Notes under the pieces: generated by a model
Told to the model about the DNA's origin: nothing
Database searches by the model: none
The model's input: only the letters and a program-made list of their open reading frames with translations
In this document: piece after piece, positions 6,487 through 15,977 of the stretch
Layout of the letters: every line of letters starts with the position of its first letter
Numbering within the stretch: position 1 is the stretch's first letter
Assembly (NCBI GenBank): GCA_964633355.1
Contig: CAZWGO010000001.1
Coordinates: forward strand, 165,996 to 229,995
DNA length: 64,000 nucleotides
Direction of reading: 5' to 3'
Origin: Micavibrio_B sp964633355
Lineage (GTDB): Bacteria; Pseudomonadota; Alphaproteobacteria; Micavibrionales; Micavibrionaceae
Translations under genes and position numbers: made by a program

Positions 6487-9400
6487 TTATGGAGCGGCGA
6501 CTGGTAAACTATCGACTACAATCTGACGATGATCCGGTGTTAATGATTTCAGACCATTTTGCAGTTTTTTAGTATCTGTGCCTTGAGCTGAATTATTATA
6601 GGCTGATACCACGGTATCGACTTCGTTTTTACTAAAGTCCAAATCTTTCAGGTAGCCAGCAAATTGAGCAATATTGAACTCTTCTTTGATAGTGGCGGGT
6701 GAGCCAGCAACTCCTCCATTGCCGCTATTAGCGAGAGCACTAAGTCCTTTTTGAACGTCTTGGTTACGGTCTGCTTGGATCATAGCAGTTTCTTGGTCTT
6801 TAACAGCAACGCCTTCTTTTGTAGCTTCAGAAGTTTTTGCTATCGCTTCACCATAAACTTCCTTTGTTAAATACATCCTTAGTTCTTGTTGGAGAATCGG
6901 ATGCATTGGATTTCCACCAGCAGGTTGCAGAAACTTGAAACTTTCATCATTAATTTTATCCAAAGCTTCTGTCATCTTAGCTTTGTTTATACCATTTAAG
7001 TTTCCGTCCGCATCTTGAGAGGCAATATCTACTCCAGTGTAATTTAAAACTAATTCACGAGCATAAGTGGGATTACCGCTAAGTTTCCTTGCTCCCCAAT
7101 TAACTGAATCATCAATTCCATCACTGTCCCAGTTAACAGCACTATAAGCTGTTTGAGCAGCAATACCGGGAGCGCGTGTCAAGTCTTGCGATAGGGTAAC
7201 ATCGGCTCCTGTCCATGCAGCAACTCCTAAAGCAATCCCCCCTAGTGTCGCTTTTTTGGGATTATTAACAATCGCCGATTGCATTCTAACATGTATCGGA
7301 GCCAATCCGCCTTCAATGCTCTTTTCAAACTCCCATTTAGCTGCGGGAGTAGGAAATTTACGCTCCCCTGTTTTAACCAAGCCGCCTGCCGCATTCAAAA
7401 CGGATGTCGCCATTCCGCCAGCTCTACCTGCCAAAGACATTGGCGTATTAGGATCAACTGGTGGTTCTTTACCTTTCCACGGCATGCGGCGTTCGGCAAA
7501 TACGCTTAGATCCTCAAACTCTTTGTGTGATATAGGTCGGCTCTTACGTAATTTTTGAAGAACTTCTTCCGGAGATAAAGGAGAATCTCTTTTTACTTCA
7601 TCAGCATTGCGAAGTATTCTCCCACCATCTGGTGCGGTGCCAAGAATGGTTAATTGCTTATTAAATTCACTCATAAATGTTTGAGAGAGACTGCCGTTTG
7701 ATTTGTATGCGGCACTGTAGGAGTTCACAGCATCACTGATGGCAATACGGGCGTTAACAACTTCAGGCGTTTTTGCACGATTTATTGCGACTACAATTGC
7801 ATCATAATCTGCTGTTGTAGGCGTTATTTTAGAAGCGTCGCGCATATACTCTAAAATATTATTTTCATCTATTCCCGGTGTTCTTTCAGATGAACGAACC
7901 ATAAGATTCATACTGACTAGCCCATCACGAACAGTATCAAGTTTTTCAGGTTGAATGAGAACCAGTTCATTAGGCGAAAGGCCTCGCTCGACTTCAGCGA
8001 ATAATGCGAGTGCATCAGGTGATTTCAGGCGGTTTGGCGTTTTAACCAGATCGCTAAGATCGGCAGTTGTTATCCTGTTGCCTTTTAAGGCAAGATAACC
8101 ATCCAATTGCTCAACAGTAAGCTCTGTTGCATCTGCATCATCGCTTACCCGTAACATTCCATCTGAATCAGGTTTAACCTTAGTTCTTGACGCAGATGGA
8201 ATAAGTTGTCCTCTATCTTTAACAGCTTTTTCCATGGCCTTGATGGCATCATCATCCAGCCATGTATTAGGAGCCTGAAGAGGAATTTGGCCTAGCTCAA
8301 CCGAAACATGGTCACGGGGCGCTTTTATGCTTTGTGGAATAATGATGTCATTGGTAAAATCACCGGATGTAATCTTGTTTTCAGGGTTTTGACGTAGGAA
8401 ACGCTCCATTATCCCTTTTTGAGCGGTAATCGGGAATGCGCCTGCAGCGTCTTTGTTAGCCTTTTCGATCCTATACCCTTCACTAAGTAACCAGTCGGGA
8501 TCCGCTTCATTGTTATTGAATTTTGCTACAGTTGCTCCAGTAGAGTCTTTACCCAAAAATTTCGACACATCGACGTCTTTGCCATCGGCATCCACAATTT
8601 TGACGTAAGTGCGATCAGGGATATTAATTATTTTATCTTGCGCTTTAAGTTCATCTTGAAGCTTAAAAACAGCGTCTTCCTTCAGGGAAACAGAAGGCAG
8701 ATCGGAGCCGGCAGCGCTCAATGGTTTTGAGATCTCCGGTATATCTTGTCTGTACAATTTAGGCGCGACTATTTTGGCGAGTGTGCCGTTGCCTATTGTA
8801 TGAACTGGATTTATATCACCGTAAGCGTCAGGTGCATGCGTTTTTCTTAAGAGTGATGAGATGCTTTCATTTTCTGGCGCGGCAGTCCATGTCGCTTTAT
8901 TGGTTTCCGCATCTATGGTTCTGATTTCAATATTGCCATTTTCAGCAATACGAATTGTACCTTCGCCATCATCAAGTTGTTTGTTGCGTGACAGAATACC
9001 GCGAAGTTCGGTATAATCTTCTCTTTTGAAAACAACATTCTCATTTCTAGCATTTGTCAAAAATTGAGCAGCACGACCGGCACGTTCGTTATGTTCATCA
9101 ATCTTTTTAACGATTTCAGCGCCTTTACCCATATTATCGAATTGATTTGCGGCAGGGGTGGCTTGAGAGGCGTTAGGTGTCGATGCCGCAGCGGTTGTTT
9201 TAAGTTCGTCGAAATCTTTTGCTAATTTGATCCTGGTTTCGGCTGGCAAAGCTTTAAGTTCATCAACCGTCATTAAGTTATGTTCTGCAATCGCATTTAG
9301 ACGTGCTTGAGCGCTACCGCTTGCATCCGCCTGCTGCATTTGTTGCTGCTGCGGCACCGGAGTATAACCGGCTGCTTGTTGTTGCGTTGCTGCGACTTGA

Positions 9401-9753
9401 CGCTCGGCTTGCGCGGCGCGCTGGGCGTCTTGAGTATTGCGAGCTGTAGAGCCAAACATCCCGCCTGTTTCGCCGCCGATAAGGCCGCGACGTTCCAAAT
9501 CGGAAGCGGTGCGGGCAGTAGGGGCATCAGGATGCTGGATGGAAGCTTTTGGGGCGGATGCCTCTGCGCGTGGGGTACGCGTTATTGTTACTGGGCGAGG
9601 GGCTTCATCGATGGCGCGTCTCGAGGCTCGGACCGCATCATCGGCTTCGCGTCTTGCAACAGGTGCGGCTTCATCGGCAACGCCACGAAAATCTTTGATG
9701 GTTTCCGCGATTTTTTCACCGATATAACGGCCAAATTTTGATTTCTCGCTCAT
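6487..9753 (-). CDS. Very large unknown protein, 1088 residues
   Basis: No family is recognised. The N-terminal 200 residues are Ala/Arg/Gln-rich and look disordered, including a Gln-rich stretch. The middle is a long mixed alpha/beta region. Near residues 840-860 a Gly/Ala-rich hydrophobic segment (TLGGIALGVAAWTG) could be a membrane helix. It is followed by Asp-rich loops (DSDGIDD, then DADGNLNG) that resemble calcium-binding EF-hand or thrombospondin-type loops. There is no N-terminal signal peptide. Size, composition and lack of relatives would fit a secreted effector or a structural cell-surface protein, but that is speculation. The start follows an AAAAAAGGG ribosome binding site. Confidence 0.65.
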   Translation of the reverse strand: MSEKSKFGRYIGEKIAETIKDFRGVADEAAPVARREADDAVRASRRAIDEAPRPVTITRTPRAEASAPKASIQHPDAPTARTASDLERRGLIGGETGGMFGSTARNTQDAQRAAQAERQVAATQQQAAGYTPVPQQQQMQQADASGSAQARLNAIAEHNLMTVDELKALPAETRIKLAKDFDELKTTAAASTPNASQATPAANQFDNMGKGAEIVKKIDEHNERAGRAAQFLTNARNENVVFKREDYTELRGILSRNKQLDDGEGTIRIAENGNIEIRTIDAETNKATWTAAPENESISSLLRKTHAPDAYGDINPVHTIGNGTLAKIVAPKLYRQDIPEISKPLSAAGSDLPSVSLKEDAVFKLQDELKAQDKIINIPDRTYVKIVDADGKDVDVSKFLGKDSTGATVAKFNNNEADPDWLLSEGYRIEKANKDAAGAFPITAQKGIMERFLRQNPENKITSGDFTNDIIIPQSIKAPRDHVSVELGQIPLQAPNTWLDDDAIKAMEKAVKDRGQLIPSASRTKVKPDSDGMLRVSDDADATELTVEQLDGYLALKGNRITTADLSDLVKTPNRLKSPDALALFAEVERGLSPNELVLIQPEKLDTVRDGLVSMNLMVRSSERTPGIDENNILEYMRDASKITPTTADYDAIVVAINRAKTPEVVNARIAISDAVNSYSAAYKSNGSLSQTFMSEFNKQLTILGTAPDGGRILRNADEVKRDSPLSPEEVLQKLRKSRPISHKEFEDLSVFAERRMPWKGKEPPVDPNTPMSLAGRAGGMATSVLNAAGGLVKTGERKFPTPAAKWEFEKSIEGGLAPIHVRMQSAIVNNPKKATLGGIALGVAAWTGADVTLSQDLTRAPGIAAQTAYSAVNWDSDGIDDSVNWGARKLSGNPTYARELVLNYTGVDIASQDADGNLNGINKAKMTEALDKINDESFKFLQPAGGNPMHPILQQELRMYLTKEVYGEAIAKTSEATKEGVAVKDQETAMIQADRNQDVQKGLSALANSGNGGVAGSPATIKEEFNIAQFAGYLKDLDFSKNEVDTVVSAYNNSAQGTDTKKLQNGLKSLTPDHRQIVVDSLPVAAP

Positions 9754-9863
9754 CTACTACACCCTTTTTTCTTTATGAATTATCTGCATCTTACCACAAT
9801 CAAGGATCATTTTCCAAAATTTATTTTCGTAAAAAATCCCATTAATCCTTTGTTTACCGTATT

Positions 9864-11288
9864 TTATGGCCCCGCCGGTTGAGGCACAGGAGCAGGTGCC
9901 GACGATAAAACCGTTTCTTTCGGGGCGGTTTGATCGGGTTTCGATTCGAGCGCCGCATCCTGTTGCGGGTTTTGTAAAGACCGGCTCTGTTCCAAAATAG
10001 CGCCAAACTGCGCTCCGGCAGTGGCTGTCTTAATTCCGGCCAAGCCATCGATATTGCCAGTGTACAGTTTCAAAAAATGCGCATTGGTCTGAAAGCTTAA
10101 TACGCGCGGGTCAAAGCTGGAGCCGTCCGGCGGGGTCTCGTGCAATGATTGATACATGGCGTGCGTGTTTTGAGCGACTATATCTCTTTGCCCATCGCTT
10201 AGATTATCGGAGTTAACACCTGCGCGCACAGCTGCGTCGATGGCTTTTACCGTATGGGAATTCATCGTGCCGGTTTTATGACTTGCGGAAAGATGACCGG
10301 ACTCGACAAGCAGTTCCTGAAGTTTATCAAGCTTGTCATGATCAAAGCCGCCTGTCTTTGGATCAGTCAGATAGTCAGGGCTCATCACTTTATTGATAAC
10401 ACTTTCCCGGGCCAGCTGTAGAGCTTCCGAGTTAAGAGAAGTCTTAAGAGGTTCTGTATCTGGTCTGGAGGGCGCGGCAGCGGTTAATGTTACAGTTGCT
10501 GCAGGGACGATTAACGCTTTTGAAATATTAGATTCCTGATGAGCGAAAATAGTCGTTGGGCGTTTTGCTGCTGGTGCGGCCGTCAGGCCCTCAATTATAC
10601 CTGCGCCTATACTTGTGGCTACCGAGCCTAGAGTTGCGCGACCAATCATCGTGTCTGATTTCTCGACGGCCTTTCTGATTCCGGTTGCAGCGGGTTTTGC
10701 AATATCATCGGCATAAGCAAATCTCAGCGCACCGACATCCGCGTTCTTGCCGAAAGTTCGTGATAGCGACGCTGTAATTTCAGGGGCACGTTCAAAACCT
10801 TGACGAAGAGCAAATTTACCCGCTGATTTCACTATTCCAGCCAGTCCGGCCAGATTGGTCCCCCAAAAACCAACACGCTCTATCGTATGCTCCAGCGTTC
10901 CTTCTTTATATTCCGCGTGTTTCTCACCAGTTGCGCGTTCTCGAATCCTGTGATAAGCGGCAGTTTGTTCTTCCGCTCCCATCATCTGATATTTGCCGAC
11001 CTGAAAGATATTATGCTCTTTTCCTGTGGCCATCTTGCTTATAGTTCTGGATGTATCAGGAAGTAATCCAGTTACAAAAGTCACGTTATCGACCACAGCA
11101 TTTTCAATGCCAGTCTTTAATGCGCGGCCTGCGCGTGTAGATAGTATAAGACTTACCGGATTGGTTATCACTAGGGGGATGTTTTTGACCTCAATTTGAG
11201 GCGTCAGATAGGTCACAGCTGTATCGCGCAAAGAAGAAGCGACAGCTTTGGCTCGTTCCCATAGGGAAGGCGATTTTTTATCAGACAT
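9864..11288 (-). CDS. Unknown protein with peptidoglycan-binding-like C-terminal motifs, 474 residues
   Basis: The N-terminal two thirds match nothing I know and contain amphipathic, Ala-rich helices. A region near residues 210-240 is hydrophobic enough for one weak membrane segment. The C-terminal third has two stretches reminiscent of the PG_binding_1 fold: LQELLVESGHL followed by T-V-K-A-I, and near residue 412 a GNIDGLAGIKTATAGAQF pattern. The tail is Pro/Ala-rich. The start follows GAGGTG. It is the first gene of the orphan trio on the minus strand, 110 bases upstream of the 1088-residue gene. The domain suggestion is tentative. Confidence 0.6.
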   Translation of the reverse strand: MSDKKSPSLWERAKAVASSLRDTAVTYLTPQIEVKNIPLVITNPVSLILSTRAGRALKTGIENAVVDNVTFVTGLLPDTSRTISKMATGKEHNIFQVGKYQMMGAEEQTAAYHRIRERATGEKHAEYKEGTLEHTIERVGFWGTNLAGLAGIVKSAGKFALRQGFERAPEITASLSRTFGKNADVGALRFAYADDIAKPAATGIRKAVEKSDTMIGRATLGSVATSIGAGIIEGLTAAPAAKRPTTIFAHQESNISKALIVPAATVTLTAAAPSRPDTEPLKTSLNSEALQLARESVINKVMSPDYLTDPKTGGFDHDKLDKLQELLVESGHLSASHKTGTMNSHTVKAIDAAVRAGVNSDNLSDGQRDIVAQNTHAMYQSLHETPPDGSSFDPRVLSFQTNAHFLKLYTGNIDGLAGIKTATAGAQFGAILEQSRSLQNPQQDAALESKPDQTAPKETVLSSAPAPVPQPAGP

Positions 11289-11403
11289 TTACACACCTCA
11301 TGATGTAATTCACATGATAATTATGAAAATTTAAGGAGAGGTTAATTACCCATAAATTTTTATATATTACGAGAATATCATGAGTTACGGCTGAGCGCCA
11401 AAG

Positions 11404-11640
11404 TCAGGCGGGGCTTTTATGGCCAATCACGGCTTTCAGGCTTTGGTGAATCTGGCCGCGCTGGCGCTGCGGGGGCAGTCGACCGCGTCTCTCCCAACTG
11501 ATAATATCGGCGTCGGTAACATCATGCGCGGCTTTGAAATCTTCGTCGAGCATGCCAAGCTTGTTGCCGACTTCGATAATCTGCCAGAATGAATCCTGCC
11601 GCGGATCATCGGTCCGGCGATAGGGATTGTAAGAATTCAA
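11404..11640 (-). CDS. Small putative HTH DNA-binding protein (non-ATG start)
   Basis: The 78-residue frame from a TTG at 11640 contains DVTDADIISWERRGRLPPQ near its middle. This resembles the recognition-helix region of Cro/YdaS-type repressors (x-x-x-W-x-x-R-G-x-I-P). The true start is uncertain. The reading frame is open about 45 bases further upstream (codons reading DQQLVAAFKIAL), with no ATG and no clear ribosome binding site, so CTG, TTG or ATT could be used. Alternatively the ATG in the neighbouring frame at about 11684 could mark a frameshifted original start. The function may be regulation of the adjacent orphan genes, but this is inference. Confidence 0.45.
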   Translation of the reverse strand: MNSYNPYRRTDDPRQDSFWQIIEVGNKLGMLDEDFKAAHDVTDADIISWERRGRLPPQRQRGQIHQSLKAVIGHKSPA

Positions 11641-11740
11641 CGCAATCTTGAATGCAGCGACCAGTTGCTGGTCATTATTTTTTTATCAACGCAGGCCATG
11701 GCAAGCGTCATGCCACAGATGGACTGAAATTTTCAAGATT

Positions 11741-13303
11741 TTAATGCCTGAAGTGCCGCATGCCTGTAAACACCATGGCTAAACCGCGATCGTCGGCGGC
11801 GGCGATGACGTCTTTATCCTTGATCGATCCGCCCGGCTGGATGATCGCTGTCGCGCCTGCGTCCGCGGCGGCGAGCATTCCGTCAGCGAAGGGAAAGAAC
11901 GCATCCGAGGCGACCGCCATCGGCGCTCCAGTCGCAGGTACAAGGCCGTATTCATTCATCCGTGCGGCGGCAATGCGCGAGGAATCGAGACGGTTCATCT
12001 GGCCGGCGCCGATGCCGATCGTGACATTCTCACGCGCATAGACGATGGCGTTGGATTTGACGTGCTTAGCCACGCGGAAAGCGAAGAGCATGTCGCGCAC
12101 TTCGTCGTCGCTTGGCGCGCGCTTGGTTACGACGTTGAGTTCAGCGGCTGTGATATGGCCGATATCGGCGTTTTGAAGCAAATAGCCTCCGGCAATCGTA
12201 CGGATTGTCATGCGCGGCGCTTTTGGATCGGGCATCTCTCCGGTAATCAGCACGCGGACATTCGGTTTGGTGGCGAGGACAGGCTTAGCGTCTTCGTCGA
12301 TGGCGGGGGCGATAATGACTTCGGAAAAGACTTTGAGAATCTCGGCGGCAGTGACGGCATCGAGCTTGCGATTGAGCGCGATAATACCGCCAAAAGCCGA
12401 AACCGGATCGCAGGCCAGCGCACGGCGATAGGCATCTAGAGGGTCTTTGCCGATAGCAACTCCGCAAGGATTAGCGTGTTTGATAATGGCAACGGCAGGC
12501 TCGGAGAATTCGGCGACCAGTTCAAACGCGGCATCAGTGTCGTTCAGATTATTGAAGGATAATTCCTTACCCTGAATCTTGGCGGCAGTAACGACGCCCG
12601 GACGTTTCGTGCCATCCGAGTATACAGCCGCTTGCTGGTGCGGGTTCTCGCCATAGCGCAGCGTATCGAGACGTGTTGCCGGAGCGGAAATATTTTGCGG
12701 AAAGGTCTCTTCAAGCTGCCCTGCAAACCACGCGGAGATCGCCGCGTCATAGGAAGCGGTTGCGGCATAGGTTTTGGCAGCGAGTTTCTTGCGCGTCTCC
12801 AGCGTCGTGCCGCCGAGTTTTACTTGCGTCGCGATCTCCGCATAATCGGCGGGATCGGTCACGACCGTAACGAAGGCATGGTTCTTGGAGGCGGCGCGCA
12901 GCATCGCCGGACCGCCGATATCGATATTCTCAACACAGTCATCGTAATCGCCGCCGCGCGCGACGGTTTCGCGGAACGGGTAGAGATTGACGACCAGCAT
13001 ATCGATATCATCGATAGAGTGGGATTTTTGCGCTTCGATATGGGTGTCGTTATCGCGCACGGCGAGGAGGCCGCCATGAATTTTAGGGTGCAAGGTTTTA
13101 ACGCGCCCGTCCATGATCTCGGGAAAGCCTGTCACATCGGATACGTCTTTGACGGAAAGGCCGTTTTCGGCGAGGTATTTCTTCGTGCCGCCGGTAGAGA
13201 TTAGCTCAACGCCGCTATCGAGCAGGATGCGGGCAAATTCCAAAAGGCCGGATTTGTCGGAAACGGATAAGAGGGCGCGTTTGATTTTGTATCTTTGGGT
13301 CAT
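11741..13303 (-). CDS. purH: Bifunctional AICAR transformylase / IMP cyclohydrolase (PurH)
   Basis: The 520-residue protein has the normal two-domain layout. The N-terminal IMP cyclohydrolase (MGS-like) domain carries LLSVSDKSGL, STGGTKKYL and GRVKTLHPKIHGG. The C-terminal AICAR formyltransferase domain contains the FNNLNDTDAA and KHANPCG motifs (the latter with the catalytic Lys-His), then GIGAGQMNR and ASDAFFPFADG. It catalyses the last two steps of IMP synthesis in the cytoplasm. A paired REP-like element separates it from the divergent small membrane gene at 13429. Confidence 0.97.
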   Translation of the reverse strand: MTQRYKIKRALLSVSDKSGLLEFARILLDSGVELISTGGTKKYLAENGLSVKDVSDVTGFPEIMDGRVKTLHPKIHGGLLAVRDNDTHIEAQKSHSIDDIDMLVVNLYPFRETVARGGDYDDCVENIDIGGPAMLRAASKNHAFVTVVTDPADYAEIATQVKLGGTTLETRKKLAAKTYAATASYDAAISAWFAGQLEETFPQNISAPATRLDTLRYGENPHQQAAVYSDGTKRPGVVTAAKIQGKELSFNNLNDTDAAFELVAEFSEPAVAIIKHANPCGVAIGKDPLDAYRRALACDPVSAFGGIIALNRKLDAVTAAEILKVFSEVIIAPAIDEDAKPVLATKPNVRVLITGEMPDPKAPRMTIRTIAGGYLLQNADIGHITAAELNVVTKRAPSDDEVRDMLFAFRVAKHVKSNAIVYARENVTIGIGAGQMNRLDSSRIAAARMNEYGLVPATGAPMAVASDAFFPFADGMLAAADAGATAIIQPGGSIKDKDVIAAADDRGLAMVFTGMRHFRH

Positions 13304-13323
13304 GCGCCTTTCTATAGCAATAC

Positions 13324-13396
13324 TGTCATTCCTGCGAAAGCAGGAATCTTTGCCGAAATACGAAAAGATGAGATCCCTGCTTTCGCAGGGAGGACA
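13324..13396. repeat. Paired REP-like element (REPIN type)
   Basis: TGTCATTCCTGC/GCAGGAATC and, in inverted orientation, GATCCCTGC/GCAGGGAGGACA are joined by a spacer of about 25 bases. This two-hairpin arrangement recurs at other gene borders in the window. Confidence 0.7.
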
Positions 13397-13428
13397 AAAG
13401 CAGTAATATCAAGAAAAAGGATCAGAAT

Positions 13429-13635
13429 ATGCGCTTAATCGATAAAATCAAAACCGGCGGGATCGTCGCTATTTCAACCTTCCTGATCGGCGTCTTTGCC
13501 TGTTTCGCGGCGTGGATCACGCATATCGTAACCTGCTTCCAGAACGACGAATGGGGTTTCCTGCTCGTCGGCGCGCTGTTCTTCCCTATCGCTGTTATCC
13601 ACGGACTTGGTGTTTGGTTCGGTTTCTGGAATTAA
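13429..13635 (+). CDS. Small membrane protein, 68 residues, two helices
   Basis: The protein has a short basic N-terminus (MRLIDKIKTGG), a hydrophobic helix at about residues 11-31 and a second at 44-62, ending in FGFWN. The loop between them holds one cysteine and acidic residues. The ATG is preceded by AAAAAGGA. It is divergent from purH and converges on cheR, overlapping its last codons by four bases. No family assigned. Confidence 0.6.
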   Translation: MRLIDKIKTGGIVAISTFLIGVFACFAAWITHIVTCFQNDEWGFLLVGALFFPIAVIHGLGVWFGFWN

Positions 13636-14504
13636 GCTCCGAGGGCTTTCACGGCAGGTGCCCCGGTTGAAGCGGGCGCGGCGGCATGCGGGCTGTCAGG
13701 ATGGATATAAAGCCCGCGCTTTTCCGGCATGAGTTTTAGCTTGTCGGTGATGCCTAAAACCGTTTCCGCACCGCCCATCAGCAAGAAGCCGTCTTTTTCA
13801 AGTTTGGTGCTCATGCGGGCAAGAACCTGTCCCTTGGTTTTTTCATCGAAATAAATAAGTACATTGCGGCAGAAAATAATATCGAACATGCCGAATTTAT
13901 TCATGTCGTGCAAAAGGTTGAAATTCGAAAATTTCACCATTTGGCGGATGTCATCTTTAACCTGCCATTTTTCATTCACTTGCGTAAAATATTTCATCAA
14001 GTAATTAATCGGCAAACCGCGCTGGACTTCGAATTGCGAATAAACGCCGCTGCGCGCAAGGTTTAAAATATCGTCGGAAATATCGGTTGCTGTGATTTCA
14101 AATCTCCAGCCCGGCATCAAATTGGCTTTTTCTTTCAGAATCATTGCCAGCGAATAAGGCTCTTGCCCACTCGATGCGGCGGCGCACCAGATGCGAAGGG
14201 TTTTTTTCGCGGCGCGCGCTTTGATCATATGCGGCAGCATCGTATCTTCGAAAAGTTGAAACGGTTTCATGTCACGGAAGAACGATGTTTCATTTGTCGT
14301 CATCGCTTCGACGATGTCTTTTACGAGTTGCTGATCGGGCAGGGACCGCAAATGCAGTGCCATGACGTCAAGCGAGGGGAAATTCCATTTCTTGGCAACA
14401 GGCGTCAAACGCGAATCCAGCAAATAGGATTTATCCGGCGTAATGACGAGACCCGATTGTTTATAAAGAAGATCCTTGAAGAGATCGAAATCCTGAATTT
14501 TCAT
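13632..14504 (-). CDS. cheR: Chemotaxis protein methyltransferase CheR
   Basis: The start at 14504 overlaps the cheB stop (ATGA) and gives MKIQDFDLFKDLLY, the usual CheR N-terminal helical domain; upstream codons belong to cheB. The 290-residue product has NETSFFRD, the SAM-binding region RIWCAAASSGQEPYSLA, DIIFCRNVLIYF, and the ending GGAETVLG. CheR methylates glutamates of chemoreceptors using S-adenosylmethionine, opposing CheB. It is the last gene of a cheA-cheW-cheY-cheB-cheR run. No receptor gene lies in this window. Confidence 0.96.
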   Translation of the reverse strand: MKIQDFDLFKDLLYKQSGLVITPDKSYLLDSRLTPVAKKWNFPSLDVMALHLRSLPDQQLVKDIVEAMTTNETSFFRDMKPFQLFEDTMLPHMIKARAAKKTLRIWCAAASSGQEPYSLAMILKEKANLMPGWRFEITATDISDDILNLARSGVYSQFEVQRGLPINYLMKYFTQVNEKWQVKDDIRQMVKFSNFNLLHDMNKFGMFDIIFCRNVLIYFDEKTKGQVLARMSTKLEKDGFLLMGGAETVLGITDKLKLMPEKRGLYIHPDSPHAAAPASTGAPAVKALGA

Positions 14505-15589
14505 CGCATCACCGCCTTGCGGACATAAGGGCCAACTTCTTCGAGCGGTAAGACAGAGGAACATAAACCATTGAGAGCGACCGCGCCGGGCATGCCCCAG
14601 ACGACAGAGGTCGCTTCATCCTGCGCGATGATACGTCCGCCGCGTTCGACCACTTCTCGCGAGCCTTTTAACCCATCTTGTCCCATACCTGTCAAAATAA
14701 CGGTTAAAATCTTATCGCCGAAAAGTGGCAGAAGAGAGCGCAGCATTGGATCGACCGCAGGTTTGCAAAAATTTTCCATCGGTCCGTCATCAAGGCGGAT
14801 CATGCGCTCCGGTGTGATGAGCATGTGAAAACCGCCGGGGGCGACATGAACACGGCCATTTTCCAATCTCATGCCGTTCTCCCCTTCAACTGCGGGAACG
14901 CCCGTATGTTTACTAATGTGTTCCGCCAGAATACGCGTAAACGTCGCCGGCATATGCTGAGTCAGGACAATGGGGATATCAAAGTTTTTAAAATGCGAGA
15001 TGACTTTGAACAGCGCATTGGGTCCGCCAGTCGAACTACCGATGGCGAGTATTTGAGGTTTGCCGTTAAAGCCTTCATGGGGGGGGCGTAGTTTAACAGT
15101 CTTGGGCAGGTGCGGATGAATATTCGTCCCAGGCTTTTTTTCAGTAGTTGGTTCAAATCTTTTGCTGGATTTTCTGACCGATAAATCACCGATCGAACGC
15201 ACCTTATTCAAAAGAACATCTTTAAATGAATCACCTGAAATTTCCGTCGAGGTAGAGGGCTTGCCGATACAATCGACCGCGCCCAATTCCATGGCCTGCA
15301 ATGTCACGCCAGCGTTATGCGTCGTCAATGTCGAACACATGATAATTTTGACATCTGGGCGTTTGGCTAAAAGAAGCGGGATAGCGGTCAAGCCGTCCAT
15401 CACAGGCATTTCTATATCGAGTAAAATAACGGAAGGGTGGTGATTATCAAGCGCGTTTACAGCCATTTGGCCGTTATTGGCGGAGTAGATAACCTTGATT
15501 TCAGGATCGGATTCAAGAATACGCGTCAGAAATCCACGAACGACTGCGGAGTCATCAACAATCATAACTTCAACAGCATTATTATCCAT
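14501..15589 (-). CDS. cheB: Chemotaxis response regulator / protein-glutamate methylesterase CheB
   Basis: The 362-residue protein has an N-terminal receiver domain (acidic Asp12/Asp13, phospho-acceptor Asp58 in LLDIEMP, Lys near 110). After a linker comes a C-terminal methylesterase with its serine in GSSTGGP near residue 185, the histidine in TQHMP and the aspartate in GMGQDG. It removes methyl groups from receptors and is activated by CheA phosphorylation. The start overlaps the cheY stop by one base (TAATG) and the end overlaps cheR. Confidence 0.96.
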   Translation of the reverse strand: MDNNAVEVMIVDDSAVVRGFLTRILESDPEIKVIYSANNGQMAVNALDNHHPSVILLDIEMPVMDGLTAIPLLLAKRPDVKIIMCSTLTTHNAGVTLQAMELGAVDCIGKPSTSTEISGDSFKDVLLNKVRSIGDLSVRKSSKRFEPTTEKKPGTNIHPHLPKTVKLRPPHEGFNGKPQILAIGSSTGGPNALFKVISHFKNFDIPIVLTQHMPATFTRILAEHISKHTGVPAVEGENGMRLENGRVHVAPGGFHMLITPERMIRLDDGPMENFCKPAVDPMLRSLLPLFGDKILTVILTGMGQDGLKGSREVVERGGRIIAQDEATSVVWGMPGAVALNGLCSSVLPLEEVGPYVRKAVMR

Positions 15590-15975
15590 TAGTAATTATC
15601 TTCCAGTAAGCCGATCTGAACAAATTTGCCCTGAACAATATCCTTGTCGAAGGGCTTCATAATGTATTCATTGGCTCCTGCCATCATGGCACGCTGGATA
15701 TGGGAGAGGTCGTTTTCAGTCGTGCATAGAACGACTTTCGGATGATCGCCGCCCGGCATTTCGCGCAGGCGCTCTAAAAATTCAATCCCGCTCATCACAG
15801 GCATGTTCCAGTCCAGAATGATCGCATCCGGCATTTGTTTCTGGCAATATTCATAGGCCTTTTGACCATCTTCAGCCTCTGCAGTGGCAAAGCCAAGTTC
15901 CTCGGCAATGCGCAGGGCGACTTTGCGAACAACACGGCTATCATCGACGACCAGACAGGTTTTCATTTCACTCAT
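15589..15975 (-). CDS. cheY: Chemotaxis response regulator CheY
   Basis: This is a single receiver domain of 128 residues with Asp11/Asp12, phospho-acceptor Asp55 (ILDWNMP), a Thr in CTTEND and Lys near 108 (IMKPF). There is no output domain. CheY phosphorylated by CheA binds the flagellar switch. It lies between cheW and cheB; two bases separate it from cheW. Confidence 0.93.
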   Translation of the reverse strand: MSEMKTCLVVDDSRVVRKVALRIAEELGFATAEAEDGQKAYEYCQKQMPDAIILDWNMPVMSGIEFLERLREMPGGDHPKVVLCTTENDLSHIQRAMMAGANEYIMKPFDKDIVQGKFVQIGLLEDNY

Positions 15976-15977
15976 TC

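Noticed and set aside
12632..13204. 190-codon frame on the plus strand inside purH
   Set aside because: Reverse-strand shadow of a strongly conserved enzyme; no family match in its own reading.
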